From CAYZTD01 sp964638155 (GTDB taxonomy: Archaea; Thermoplasmatota; E2; DHVEG-1), in contig CAZWYI010000013.1 of NCBI GenBank assembly GCA_964638155.1, positions 1 through 52,591 of the forward strand: 52,591 bases of DNA, written 5' to 3'. This document shows, piece by piece, positions 1 to 7,776 of the stretch. Under the pieces are notes generated by a model that worked only from the letters and a program-made list of their open reading frames with translations, was not told where the DNA came from and did not search any database. Position 1 is the first letter of the stretch; each line of letters starts with the position of its first letter. A program made the translations under genes and the position numbers.

Positions 1-1282
1 TTCTATCAGATGAAACATAGTTAGAGAATTTTATATCGTATTTTTCTTCAAGTTTTACCTTAAACTCATATTCTTTAGTTCTTCCCAGCTCTGAGGAAGC
101 CTGCAAATATTTTTCAGTGAGTTCTTCTATTAGATTATCTACAACTTTTTTCTTTTCAAGTTCAATATCATTAATTCCAAGATAGGTATATTTTATCCAA
201 AATGCAAGTAGTGGATCTCGAAAGAAATAGTTGTTTTCTTCTCTTATTATTAGATCAGTTGTTAGCAATTTTTTCATATAGTTTGATACCTCGCCAGACG
301 GTTTGTTAAGATCTTTTGAAATTTCAGTAAGTGTTAACCCTTGTTTTTTTGCAAGTATCAACAAAATCTGACGATGGATCTTGCCTTTGTATGCTCTTGA
401 GAGCGATTGATTGAAAATGTAATCCAGAACAAGATAGATATCGCCCTTTGGTGAAAGTGTTTCCTTTAAAAAGACATGTTTTATCGTGTCAATACTACTA
501 TCATCAAACTCCTCAATCAACCCGCGGCATAATGATATTATATAAAAAGGGTGACCATTGGTAAGTCGGAAAATTTCATTATTAGGTTGGTTATCAATAT
601 GTATATTATGTTTATTTAAAAACATCTCAGTAAGTTTTTTACTGTTTTGTTTATTTAAGAAACCAAGATACATTCTTCTAAATTGTGCAAAAAATGGTTC
701 ACTGCTTTTTGAAAAAATTTCTTCCATCATTGATATTGATGATCCTGTCACGATATATGCTGTTCTTTGTTGTTTTTCCACGATGCTTCTCATAATTTCT
801 GTGAATCTGTTACCAAAGTTTTTAACGTACTGAAACTCGTCAAGTAAAAAAACTGCTGAGTAACCTGTTTTTTTTAATATTGTTTCTTGCGATTCAAATA
901 AAAAATCGAGTGCTTGTATTCCTTTTTTTGCTTTTAATCTCCCTGAGATGTCGTCAATTTCAATTTTTGCAGATAATATAAGTATATCATCCCAGTTTGA
1001 AAATTCAGTTTTGTTTGCAACAAGTTTTCTTTTTTTCCCTATCTCAAATAGTAATTCTCTGTAGTATGACAGAATAAAAGATTGTAGATCCCCTACTCTT
1101 TGTACATTTAAGTAGGGCATTACTATATTTTTGTTATTCTGTGTTCTTTTAAATTCTAAAAGTAATTCTGTTTTTCCTATTCTTCTATTTCCAATTATTG
1201 CGATATTATTATGTTCATTTTTTTCTACTGAGCTGGTTACTGTTTTTAGCAGATGAAATTCTTTTTTTCTATTTACAAACAT
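1..1282 (-). CDS. Archaeal-type AAA ATPase with winged-helix domain (partial, C-terminus outside window)
   Basis: Reverse-strand frame open from the ATG at 1280-1282 to the window edge (about 427 codons, no stop), so the C-terminus is missing. The N-terminus MFVNRKKEF is typical of the archaeal ATPase family (PF01637-like). Walker A GNRRIGKT is at about residues 31-38, and a Walker B stretch LLDEFQY comes later. The segment after the ATPase core (LTLTEISKDLNKPSGEVSNY) reads as a winged helix, as in other members. These proteins are often solitary and of unknown cellular role; some accompany toxin-like nuclease domains. It resembles the protein at 2018-3406 in start and Walker motifs, so the two are probably paralogues. 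The family call is firm; the biological role is unknown. Confidence 0.85.
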   Translation of the reverse strand, partial: MFVNRKKEFHLLKTVTSSVEKNEHNNIAIIGNRRIGKTELLLEFKRTQNNKNIVMPYLNVQRVGDLQSFILSYYRELLFEIGKKRKLVANKTEFSNWDDILILSAKIEIDDISGRLKAKKGIQALDFLFESQETILKKTGYSAVFLLDEFQYVKNFGNRFTEIMRSIVEKQQRTAYIVTGSSISMMEEIFSKSSEPFFAQFRRMYLGFLNKQNSKKLTEMFLNKHNIHIDNQPNNEIFRLTNGHPFYIISLCRGLIEEFDDSSIDTIKHVFLKETLSPKGDIYLVLDYIFNQSLSRAYKGKIHRQILLILAKKQGLTLTEISKDLNKPSGEVSNYMKKLLTTDLIIREENNYFFRDPLLAFWIKYTYLGINDIELEKKKVVDNLIEELTEKYLQASSELGRTKEYEFKVKLEEKYDIKFSNYVSSDR

Positions 1283-1335
1283 ATTTACACCATTATACTT
1301 TTATGCATAAAATCATAATGCATTATAGTTTTATA

Positions 1336-1507
1336 ATGTTTGCGATTGGTGATGATGGTATTACAATTCGTAACATCTTAAGAAAAGTTCAACCTAATAT
1401 CAAAACCAACTGCAACTAGAGAACTATCGGCTCTTGTTGATAAAGGGCTAATCACCAGATATGGGAAAACAGGAAGGGGAACAGGGTATTTTCTTCAAAG
1501 GAAATAA
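1336..1507 (+). pseudogene. Frameshifted remnant of a winged-helix C-terminal domain (Fic- or helicase-associated type)
   Basis: Frame one from 1336 reads FAIGDDGITIRNILRKV. After a shift near 1395-1400 a second frame continues ISKPTATRELSALVDKGL and RYGKTGRGTGYFLQRK to the stop at 1505-1507. Joined, they make a winged-helix segment of the kind found at the C-terminus of Fic-family and AlbA/RecG-like proteins (inferred from the helix-turn-helix pattern and the KTGRGTGYF wing). Neither frame alone makes a domain, and nothing upstream supplies the rest of a protein, so this is a decayed gene end. A programmed frameshift is unlikely because the fragment lacks a body. Confidence 0.6.
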
Positions 1508-1539
1508 ACGGCTCAAAAACGACTCATAAACGGCTCAAA
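1507..1539 (+). repeat. Three tandem 11-bp repeats
   Basis: Three head-to-tail 11-mers start at 1507, 1518 and 1529: AACGGCTCAAA, AACGACTCATA, AACGGCTCAAA. The first and third are identical. The array starts on the last base of the decayed winged-helix stop codon and lies about 85 bp before the RHH gene. It may be a small operator or replication-slippage debris. Confidence 0.7.
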
Positions 1540-1627
1540 AGGGAAAAATAGGGTTTTTTTCGATGGTGCCAAATTTTTACCGGAAAATATTTATAGCATT
1601 TGATACCTAATATATATTGATTGTTAT

Positions 1628-1894
1628 ATGTCTACTCAAGTGAATGTTAGATTAGAAGGACATCTTCTAAAAGAAATAGATGCCATAACAAAAGTACTTC
1701 ATATCTCAAGGAGTGAATGGCTTAGAAATAAAATAGCTTATGCAGTAAAAAAAGAAACTCTGAATTTAAGAGAAGCTATTTCCTTAGAATATGCCAAAGG
1801 TCATATCACAGATGATGAACTACATGAATTGTTAGGTGCAGATGCCAAGGATGTCAAATTTATAGTTAAACATATGAAAAAGGGAAAAAAATAA
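1628..1894 (+). CDS. Ribbon-helix-helix (CopG/MetJ-like) DNA-binding protein, probable antitoxin
   Basis: An 88-residue protein. The N-terminal strand TQVNVRLEG, followed by two helices with ISRSEWLRNKI, is the ribbon-helix-helix pattern used by CopG-type repressors and VapB/RelB-like antitoxins, which bind DNA as dimers through the strand. The C-terminal half, with LEYAKGHITDDELHELLG, matches the toxin-neutralising tail of RHH antitoxins paired with PIN toxins. A TATA-like stretch at about 1585-1596 precedes the gene. A truncated PIN-like ORF follows 28 bp downstream at 1923-2021, so this is probably the antitoxin of a broken module. It may persist as an orphan regulator. Confidence 0.75.
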   Translation: MSTQVNVRLEGHLLKEIDAITKVLHISRSEWLRNKIAYAVKKETLNLREAISLEYAKGHITDDELHELLGADAKDVKFIVKHMKKGKK

Positions 1895-1922
1895 TTGATG
1901 ACAAATTGGAAAAGAAAAATTT

Positions 1923-2021
1923 ATGACTTCTCTTCTTGCTTTTGATACCGCTGCGTTTGTTTCACTGGGTCATACAGATCTTTTGAAAGTGATAAATGAA
2001 AATATAGAATCACTTTTTTAG
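1923..2021 (+). pseudogene. Truncated PIN-domain (VapC-like) toxin remnant
   Basis: A 32-residue ORF, MTSLLAFDTAAFVSLGHTDL and on to a TAG at 2019-2021. The pattern hydrophobic-FDTAAFVSLGHTDLL is the first strand and helix of a PIN-domain nuclease (usual form DTSALISLAxxGLL), with the first catalytic Asp present. Intact PIN toxins are about 120-160 residues, so roughly three quarters is missing, including the other acidic residues. The ORF stops inside the 3' end of the convergent ATPase gene (2018-3406), which suggests deletion or replacement of the rest. It follows the RHH gene in the order usual for vapBC-like modules. Confidence 0.6.
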
Positions 2022-3406
2022 AGTTTTTCAAAAATCTTTTTTGTTTTCTTTAAATCATAAAGAAGGATATTTTCACTTTCAGCTATTTTTTTTAATCCTT
2101 CTGTAAATCCACTTTTACTGAAAAGAACGATTTTTTCCTTTCGATTATTATTTTTCCATCGGACTAATTCTTTTTTTTCAAGTAATCGTTCATACACAAA
2201 TTTATCCATTTTTTTGTTCTGCCATTTACATTCCCCAAACAACATTATGTTCTTTTGTTCATTAAGTGCGACGATGTCAATTTCATGATGTTGATACCAC
2301 CAAGATCCAATTTTTGTATAAAACGGTTGGTCTACTAAAAGAATTTCACGGCAAATCTGTTCAAATGGAAACGAAACATACTCATCTATCTTTGGCCAAA
2401 TAAGATCATGAACTGTTTGTTCATAGTTTTGTTCTAAAAAGGTTTCATTTGGAAAAATGAATCTGAACCAGAAATCAAAATAAAAATCTGTGATAAAATA
2501 TCTGCCTTGTTTGCTTTTTTCATGTGCAGTAACGGGTAATTTCTTTTCCAGAAGATGAAGGTGTTGTAAACTAAGTAAATATTTATTTACACTATTCTTT
2601 GGGATTCCAGTATGTTGGACGATTTCGTTAAACGTTGTTTTTCCATGAGCAACAGTTTTTAATATTGAAAAATAGTTTTTTGGTTCTCTGAGTTCCTCTC
2701 TGAGAAGGTTACGTGTCTCTTCTCTTAGCACACATCCTTTATTTGCAATGTTTTCAGTTATATTTTCTTTTACAGATAAGTCTGGATTGAATTGTTCAAG
2801 AAAAAAAGGCACTCCTCCTAGAATAGCATAGGATCGTATCTGGTCAATGAGTGAATATGATTTGAAGAATTTTCTGCTTTCCTGAAAAGAGAATGGTTGT
2901 ACATTCCATTGTCCTGTTCTTCGGCCGTATAGTGGGCTTTTATAGGAAAGGACTTCTGTTTCCATCATCCCAATAGATGAACCCGTAAGTATTAACATTA
3001 GTGATGAGTGTTTTAGTGATTCATCCCATATTTTTTGGAATCTTGAAAGTATTTCTTTTTTTGTATTTATAAGATACTGAAATTCATCAATTATAATTAT
3101 GAGCTTGGGATATTTTTTTAGGTTTGTTAGAAGGATTTCCCAATCGTCTTTTAAATCAGCAAGTTCTGGGAATGTATTGTTGAGGGTTTGATGAAATTCA
3201 GTGATTTGATCGTGTTCAGTTTCTCTTGATACAAGATGATACACTGCTTTTTTATTTTTTATGAATTGTTTGATAAGTGCTGTTTTACCAATTCGTCTTC
3301 GTCCATATAAAATTATAAATTCAGAATTTGGGGATTGGTATTTTTTATTTAGAAAAGTAAGTTCCTTTTTACGATTTACAAACAAGTTGTTATTTTTCAT
3401 ACTCAA
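2018..3406 (-). CDS. Archaeal ATPase with C-terminal DUF234-like nuclease-fold domain
   Basis: A 462-residue protein of the archaeal ATPase family (PF01637). Walker A GRRRIGKT is at residues 35-42 and Walker B LIIIIDEFQYL at about 100-110. A winged-helix region (TTFNEIVQHTGIPKNSVNKY) precedes a C-terminal DUF234-type domain, where FPFEQICREIL and EIDIVALNEQKNIMLFGECK resemble a PD-(D/E)xK restriction-fold core. Length is normal for the family. The start at 3406 gives MSMKNNNLFVNRKKEL, close to the paralogue at the window start. Its 3' end overlaps the truncated PIN ORF by 4 bp. No partner gene is evident. Family assignment is firm and the role unknown. Confidence 0.88.
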   Translation of the reverse strand: MSMKNNNLFVNRKKELTFLNKKYQSPNSEFIILYGRRRIGKTALIKQFIKNKKAVYHLVSRETEHDQITEFHQTLNNTFPELADLKDDWEILLTNLKKYPKLIIIIDEFQYLINTKKEILSRFQKIWDESLKHSSLMLILTGSSIGMMETEVLSYKSPLYGRRTGQWNVQPFSFQESRKFFKSYSLIDQIRSYAILGGVPFFLEQFNPDLSVKENITENIANKGCVLREETRNLLREELREPKNYFSILKTVAHGKTTFNEIVQHTGIPKNSVNKYLLSLQHLHLLEKKLPVTAHEKSKQGRYFITDFYFDFWFRFIFPNETFLEQNYEQTVHDLIWPKIDEYVSFPFEQICREILLVDQPFYTKIGSWWYQHHEIDIVALNEQKNIMLFGECKWQNKKMDKFVYERLLEKKELVRWKNNNRKEKIVLFSKSGFTEGLKKIAESENILLYDLKKTKKIFEKL

Positions 3407-3493
3407 GAGTATAATACTTATGAGTACTTAAATTTTTTCTTTAGTGTACCTATCTGGATAGATGTATAAAATCGCATTGAGATGTATGATAAC

Positions 3494-3810
3494 CTAACAA
3501 CCTTTGCGCGTAATTCACCTGACAGGTTTTGCAAAAAATGATGGGAGAACTGACAACTTTTGCAGTGTTTGCTTGAGGACTGAGAAAAATGTTAGCTTGC
3601 TTGAGTCGATAGGTGTTTTTATGCGTTTTTTTGGTTGTTTGATGAATGGTATTTTCTTCTGTTAAAACTGATGATTTTTGCAAAGATTTTAGAGGGAGGC
3701 AGCTGACAACTATTACACGTGAAAGATGGCGGATAACTGACAGGTTTTGCGTGCAATGGTTGGTTGATGGGTTCGAAGGTTGGTTTAATTGGCTTTGGTT
3801 TGATTTATTA
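3494..3810 (+). repeat. Direct repeat copy A containing degenerate CTGACAnGTTTTGCA units
   Basis: Six related 15-mers, all in the same orientation, occur here: about 3494 (CTAACAACCTTTGCG), 3519, 3550, 3668, 3703 and 3737; the best are CTGACAGGTTTTGCA and CTGACAACTTTTGCA. From 3506 to about 3810 the region aligns collinearly with copy B at a constant offset of 1,471 bp, including the shared stretches CGTAATTCACCTGACAGG, GTTTTTTTGGTTGTTTG and GGGTTCGAAGG. No convincing protein is encoded. The rest of the 3407-3971 gap is T/G-rich and carries two copies of a TGTTTTTTAGAAA stretch near 3814 and 3890. The unit array resembles the multiple terminal repeats of some insertion sequences, but no transposase is present. 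Confidence 0.75.
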
Positions 3811-3971
3811 TCTTTGTTTTTTAGAAAGCTTAATGATTGTTTTAAAATAGAAACATTAATGTTTGTTTATTCAAAAGTTAATGATTGGTATTGTTTTTTA
3901 GAAAACGAGTAATTGCTATACACTTGGTTTTGATACTTTGGAAAACTAAAACCTTTTTTTAAACTGATTTA

Positions 3972-4778
3972 TCAAAAAAAGTTATCAATTTTTTTAATTA
4001 TTGTTGCGGGTTTTGGAAAATTTTCATCAGGTAAAAAACCAATCTTAGAGTGATTATAATTTGTGTTATACAAATGATTTAAAATTCTTATAGCCTCAAG
4101 ATAATCTCTGTTAATACTTTTATTGTGTTTATTATTTTTGTACAGTGGGGTTTTGATATCAATAAAATCACACATTTTTTTAATAACTTTTCTTTTATAA
4201 CTTTTTAACTCTTTAAATTTATAGATAAAAACTTCATTAAAATTATTTTCTAAAAAATTAGTATACTCTTTAAAATCAAAATTTAAAAGTATATTTTCCT
4301 TCCAAAAATCAAAAGTATGCACACCACCAGATTTTATATACTTATTATACCAAGATTTCTTCCATTTTTGTTTATCTCTTAATCCTACTATTATCTTAGC
4401 ATCAGAAAATCTTTTCTTAAAACCTCTCAATATTTTTTTTCTTTCAGGTGAATAGCATAGCATTTCATCGCTGATAACATTTATCTTATCATCTGAAATA
4501 TACTCAGGATATTTTTTAAAATACCAAATCTTTCCTTTTTTATCAATAAGTTTTTTCTTATCTTTTTTTAGTTTAGCATGTCTTCTATCTATATAGTTAA
4601 CTTCAGGACTTTTTTCAAATATCTCATTTTGAATAAAAGTTGTACCAGTTCTAGGTAGGCCAACATGTATTACAACAGCAGTGTCAGTTATTTCCTTTAT
4701 CATCTCAAAGCCAACTAAAGAAATCATCTCCTCTATTTTTATTTTTTTGTTTTCAATGATTTCAAACATTGGTATCAT
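3972..4778 (-). CDS. Sulfotransferase-family protein (PAPS-dependent, predicted)
   Basis: A 268-residue protein. VIHVGLPRTGTTFIQNEIF at about residues 36-54 is the 5'-phosphosulfate-binding loop of PAPS sulfotransferases. The segment KIIVGLRDKQKWKKSWYNKY at about 129-148 fits the 3'-phosphate-binding region, with Arg and a downstream Ser. Members move sulfate from PAPS to sugar or other hydroxyl/amino groups; here a glycan substrate is likely from the neighbouring sugar-nucleotide genes. The gene stands alone on the minus strand between direct repeats A and B, unlike the other sulfotransferase genes embedded in the island, which suggests it arrived as a cassette. It is Lys- and Asn-rich like its neighbours, so composition does not mark it as foreign. 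Confidence 0.75.
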   Translation of the reverse strand: MIPMFEIIENKKIKIEEMISLVGFEMIKEITDTAVVIHVGLPRTGTTFIQNEIFEKSPEVNYIDRRHAKLKKDKKKLIDKKGKIWYFKKYPEYISDDKINVISDEMLCYSPERKKILRGFKKRFSDAKIIVGLRDKQKWKKSWYNKYIKSGGVHTFDFWKENILLNFDFKEYTNFLENNFNEVFIYKFKELKSYKRKVIKKMCDFIDIKTPLYKNNKHNKSINRDYLEAIRILNHLYNTNYNHSKIGFLPDENFPKPATIIKKIDNFF

Positions 4779-4872
4779 TTAGACGTTGGATTTTTGAAGT
4801 CGTTTTCAATCTGTTTATAACCGACTCTAGATTTTTTCATATACATTAGATGATGATTAGCATGTGGTTTAA

Positions 4873-5272
4873 CTGTCAAGTTTTGCATGCAAAGGAAAGC
4901 TGTTGAGATGGTCGTTGAGATGATATTCACCTGATAAGTTTTGCAATGATCGAAGTGGGTCAAACTGACAACTTTTGCACGTAATTCACCTGACAGGTTT
5001 TGCAAAAAAAATGGGGTTAACTGACAACGTTTGCAGGGTTTGCGTGCAAGCTGGAGATTTTTTTAGCTTGTTTGAGTCAATATGTTTTTTTATGTGTTTT
5101 TTTGGTTGTTTGGTGAATGGTTTTTTCTTCTGTTAGATTCTGTTAAAGCAAGCAGATTTTTATGATGGTTTAACGGTCATCTTTTGCATGCAGAGGGTGG
5201 CTGCTGGCTGACAAGTTTTGCACGTGATAGTTGTTTGGTGGGTTCGAAGGTTGATTGGGTTTGGTTTGAGTT
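4873..5272 (+). repeat. Direct repeat copy B containing degenerate CTGACAnGTTTTGCA units
   Basis: Seven same-orientation units start at 4873, 4931, 4965, 4990, 5021, 5174 and 5208. The forms are CTGTCAAGTTTTGCA, CTGATAAGTTTTGCA, CTGACAACTTTTGCA, CTGACAGGTTTTGCA, CTGACAACGTTTGCA, CGGTCATCTTTTGCA and CTGACAAGTTTTGCA. From 4977 to about 5272 it matches copy A base for base at a fixed offset of 1,471 bp with scattered substitutions. Copy B has extra units upstream (4873-4965) that copy A lacks. Several units are followed by a C/G-T-G or TGCA stretch. No credible protein is encoded in 4779-5335. Confidence 0.75.
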
Positions 5273-5306
5273 GTTTTAAACTTTTTTTTGCTGTGAATCG
5301 ATACTA

Positions 5307-5335
5307 CTAAATAACCTTTTTAGAATTCCTCTCTT
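5307..5335 (+). promoter_or_regulatory. Possible archaeal promoter of the 5336 epimerase gene
   Basis: A weak TATA-like element, CTAAATAAC (5307-5315), is centred about 25 bp before the ATG at 5336. That spacing would make the transcript leaderless. No GGAG-type site precedes the ATG, which agrees. Confidence 0.35.
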
Positions 5336-6316
5336 ATGAGTATACTTGTAACAGGTAGTGCAGGTTTTATTGGTTTTCATGTGGCAAAAAAACTGTTGGA
5401 AGAGGGATATGATGTTGTTGGTCTTGATAATGTAAATGATTATTATTCTCAAGACTTAAAATGGGATAGAAATAATGTTCTTAAAAAATATGAAAATTTT
5501 ATATTTTATCATATGGATCTTTGTCACAATAAAAAGATTAGATCGATCTTTCAGAATCATGATATTAAAAAAATTTGTCATCTTGCAGCTCAAGCAGGAG
5601 TACGTTACTCAATAGAAAATCCTTTTCGGTATCAAAAATCGAATCTGCAAGGGTTTACAACTATTTTAGAGATGGCAAGAAACTTTAATATTCAAAATTT
5701 AGTTTTTGCATCTTCTTCTAGTGTGTATGGTGGTAATAAAAAAGTTCCTTTTTCAGTTGATGATAATATCAATAGACCTGTTTCTTTTTATGCAGCAACT
5801 AAAGTTGCTAATGAAGTGATGGCTTATTCTTATCATCATCTTTATGGTATTTCTATGACGGGTCTACGTTTTTTTACCGTGTATGGTCCGTGGGGAAGAC
5901 CTGATATGGCATATTTTAAGTTCAGTAATAAGATTGTTAATGGTGAGTCTATTAATGTGTATAATCATGGTGATATGAAACGGGATTTTACCTATGTTGA
6001 TGACATTGTTGATGGTGTGATTTCAGCGTTAAACAAACGTTTTGATTTTGAACTTTTTAATCTGGGAAATAATAAACCAGTTAATTTGTTAGAATTTATT
6101 AATATTCTTGAAAATAAACTTGGAAAAAAAGCAAAAAAGAACATGCTTCCCATGCAACCCGGGGATATGAAGGGTACATATGCAGATATTTTAAAGTCAA
6201 CAGAGTTGCTTGGTTTTTCTCCTAAGACAGATCTTGAAGAAGGTCTTGGTAATTTTGTTGATTGGTATAAAAAATATTATAGGATTGATAATCGCAATCT
6301 TTTAAATAAAGGTTAA
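5336..6316 (+). CDS. UDP-glucuronate 4-epimerase-type NAD-dependent sugar epimerase
   Basis: A 326-residue extended short-chain dehydrogenase. The NAD-binding motif TGSAGFIG is at residues 6-13, LAAQAGVRYSIENP at about 83-96, SSSSVYGG at about 125-132 and the catalytic YxxxK as FYAATK near 150-155. The sequence AAQAGVRYSIENPxxY with FxVYGPWGRPDMAYFKF is characteristic of UDP-glucuronate to UDP-galacturonate 4-epimerases (Gla/LspL/CapI-like), a little shorter than the usual 330-350 residues. It would use UDP-GlcA made by the dehydrogenase at 24907 in the same island. A different UDP-sugar substrate cannot be excluded. Confidence 0.85.
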   Translation: MSILVTGSAGFIGFHVAKKLLEEGYDVVGLDNVNDYYSQDLKWDRNNVLKKYENFIFYHMDLCHNKKIRSIFQNHDIKKICHLAAQAGVRYSIENPFRYQKSNLQGFTTILEMARNFNIQNLVFASSSSVYGGNKKVPFSVDDNINRPVSFYAATKVANEVMAYSYHHLYGISMTGLRFFTVYGPWGRPDMAYFKFSNKIVNGESINVYNHGDMKRDFTYVDDIVDGVISALNKRFDFELFNLGNNKPVNLLEFINILENKLGKKAKKNMLPMQPGDMKGTYADILKSTELLGFSPKTDLEEGLGNFVDWYKKYYRIDNRNLLNKG

Positions 6317-6396
6317 ATTGTAACATGATGCTCTTATTTTTACATATTATACTATTTATGTACTTTTTCATGGGTCCTCAAAAAATGTTACTAATT

Positions 6397-7743
6397 TTAT
6401 AGCATATGTGATATTTTTTCAAAATCTTCAATGCTTCTAATTTCTATTGAAGCCGTTGGATCATCTATTTCATAAAGTCCGACTTTTTTTCCCAAACGGG
6501 TTCCTTTTCTAATGGAATCCGGGTATGTTACACATCCTAAACTGGGTAATCCAATTAGTACAGTTTTACGTTTGTCTCTTGTCTTTTTAAAATTACTTAA
6601 TCTTTCAAGTTTGTTATCATTTTTTATCCAGCAGGGTCTATGTTCTGGAATACCTGCAATAATTGTGTCCATTCCTTCACTTAGTATTCTTTGGATGCTA
6701 TTGTCTAGAAAATCTTTTGGACGAAATGGATGTGTTATTTCAAGTGGAACAATTAAATCTGGAAAATATCCTTGATTTTCAAGATGTTCAAGAGAATATT
6801 TTAACACTTCATCAGCTCTGACTTTTTTTGATGAAAGTTCTTTAGGTCTTAAGAATGGGGCTTCCACTCCCCATTTTTCTGCTTTGGAAGCTATCTTATC
6901 GCAATCTGTAGAAATAATGATTCTGTTTATGTATTTTGATTCTTTTGCTGTTTGTATGGTTTTTAATACAAGTTTTTCTATAGTGTCGATATTATTGTTA
7001 TTTGAATTTTCTCGTAATGGGATAATTGCTGCTATTTCAAGATTTTCTGGATTCAAAGGATTATTCTCAACTTCTTCTGGTATAAGATCCAGGCTATCAA
7101 GGATTTTTACTACACCTTTACATCGTTTTTTATTATTGCTTTGATGTATTCCATGATGGTGGTAAACGGCTGCTTCTGGCTCGTAAACTAGGATGTAACC
7201 TTCTTCGGTTACCTTTTTGCCCCATACCCTATCTTCAATGTTTGTCACATTTTCATCAAATGGATGCTTTTCCCATATGTCTTTTCGGATCATACTGTTT
7301 GCGTTATGAAAAAAAGAATCTTTTTTGTGTATTCGTTTGTCCAATCCAAAGGTAATCAAAAGATCTCTTTTATCTTCAGGACGGGAAGAATTCGTAGGAA
7401 TTTGTCTACCATAAACACCTGCAACTTGAGGGTCATCAAAGTTTTTTAAAAGATTTTCTAGCCAATTATTTTTTGTTGGGACACAATGTGCCGATAAGCA
7501 TGTAATGAATTCACCCTTTGAATTTTTTATGCCTTTATTAATTGCATCTCCAGGTTTATATTTATCTATTTTAGTTATCGTCAGATTTGGCATAACTTTT
7601 AATGCTTTTTTTACTGTATTATCGGTGCTATTGTTATCTACCAGTATTACTTCTTTATCCTTAATTGTCTGTTTTTTAACTGCTTTCAAGCAATGGCGGA
7701 TCCAACGTTCCTCATTTTTTGTTCTTATGATAATAGATATCAA
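6397..7743 (-). CDS. Fusion of GT2 glycosyltransferase and CMP-sugar-synthetase-like nucleotidyltransferase
   Basis: A 448-residue two-domain protein. Residues 1-215 are a GT-A family 2 glycosyltransferase: ISIIIRTKNEERWIRHCL start, VDNNSTDNT, GDAINKGIKNSKGEFI and an Asp-containing region EDRVWGKKV. Residues from about 235 form a cytidylyltransferase-like domain (AAIIPLRENS, RIIISTDCDKIA, VPLEITHPFRP, ending YEIDDPTASIEIRSIEDFE), the fold of NeuA/KdsB-like enzymes. The usual ARGGSK signature is replaced by LRENS, so the domain may use another sugar or be divergent. It is the last gene of an operon with the Gfo/Idh oxidoreductase (7777) and NeuA-like protein (8818). The fusion suggests activation and transfer of one unusual sugar. 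Confidence 0.78.
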   Translation of the reverse strand: MISIIIRTKNEERWIRHCLKAVKKQTIKDKEVILVDNNSTDNTVKKALKVMPNLTITKIDKYKPGDAINKGIKNSKGEFITCLSAHCVPTKNNWLENLLKNFDDPQVAGVYGRQIPTNSSRPEDKRDLLITFGLDKRIHKKDSFFHNANSMIRKDIWEKHPFDENVTNIEDRVWGKKVTEEGYILVYEPEAAVYHHHGIHQSNNKKRCKGVVKILDSLDLIPEEVENNPLNPENLEIAAIIPLRENSNNNNIDTIEKLVLKTIQTAKESKYINRIIISTDCDKIASKAEKWGVEAPFLRPKELSSKKVRADEVLKYSLEHLENQGYFPDLIVPLEITHPFRPKDFLDNSIQRILSEGMDTIIAGIPEHRPCWIKNDNKLERLSNFKKTRDKRKTVLIGLPSLGCVTYPDSIRKGTRLGKKVGLYEIDDPTASIEIRSIEDFEKISHML

Positions 7744-7776
7744 TGTAAACCATCCTAATATATTGGTAATTGATTT

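Noticed and set aside
3450..3683. A 77-codon minus-strand frame in repeat copy A
   Set aside because: Its translation follows the reverse complement of the repeat units and differs between copies A and B, so it is not conserved coding.
3646..3912. An 88-codon plus-strand frame across repeat copy A
   Set aside because: It is Trp/Phe-rich, lies over the repeat units, has no ribosome site and no recognisable domain.
4775..5005. A 76-codon minus-strand frame in repeat copy B
   Set aside because: It simply reads through the repeat units, and the equivalent frame in copy A is not maintained.
3494..5222. CRISPR array
   Set aside because: Units are degenerate 15-mers with irregular spacing and there are no cas genes; this does not fit repeat-spacer structure.
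6320..6389. GTAACAT and ATGTTAC arms flanking about 60 bp after the 5336 gene
   Set aside because: The arms are only 7 bp with a very long loop; chance in AT-rich DNA is likely.
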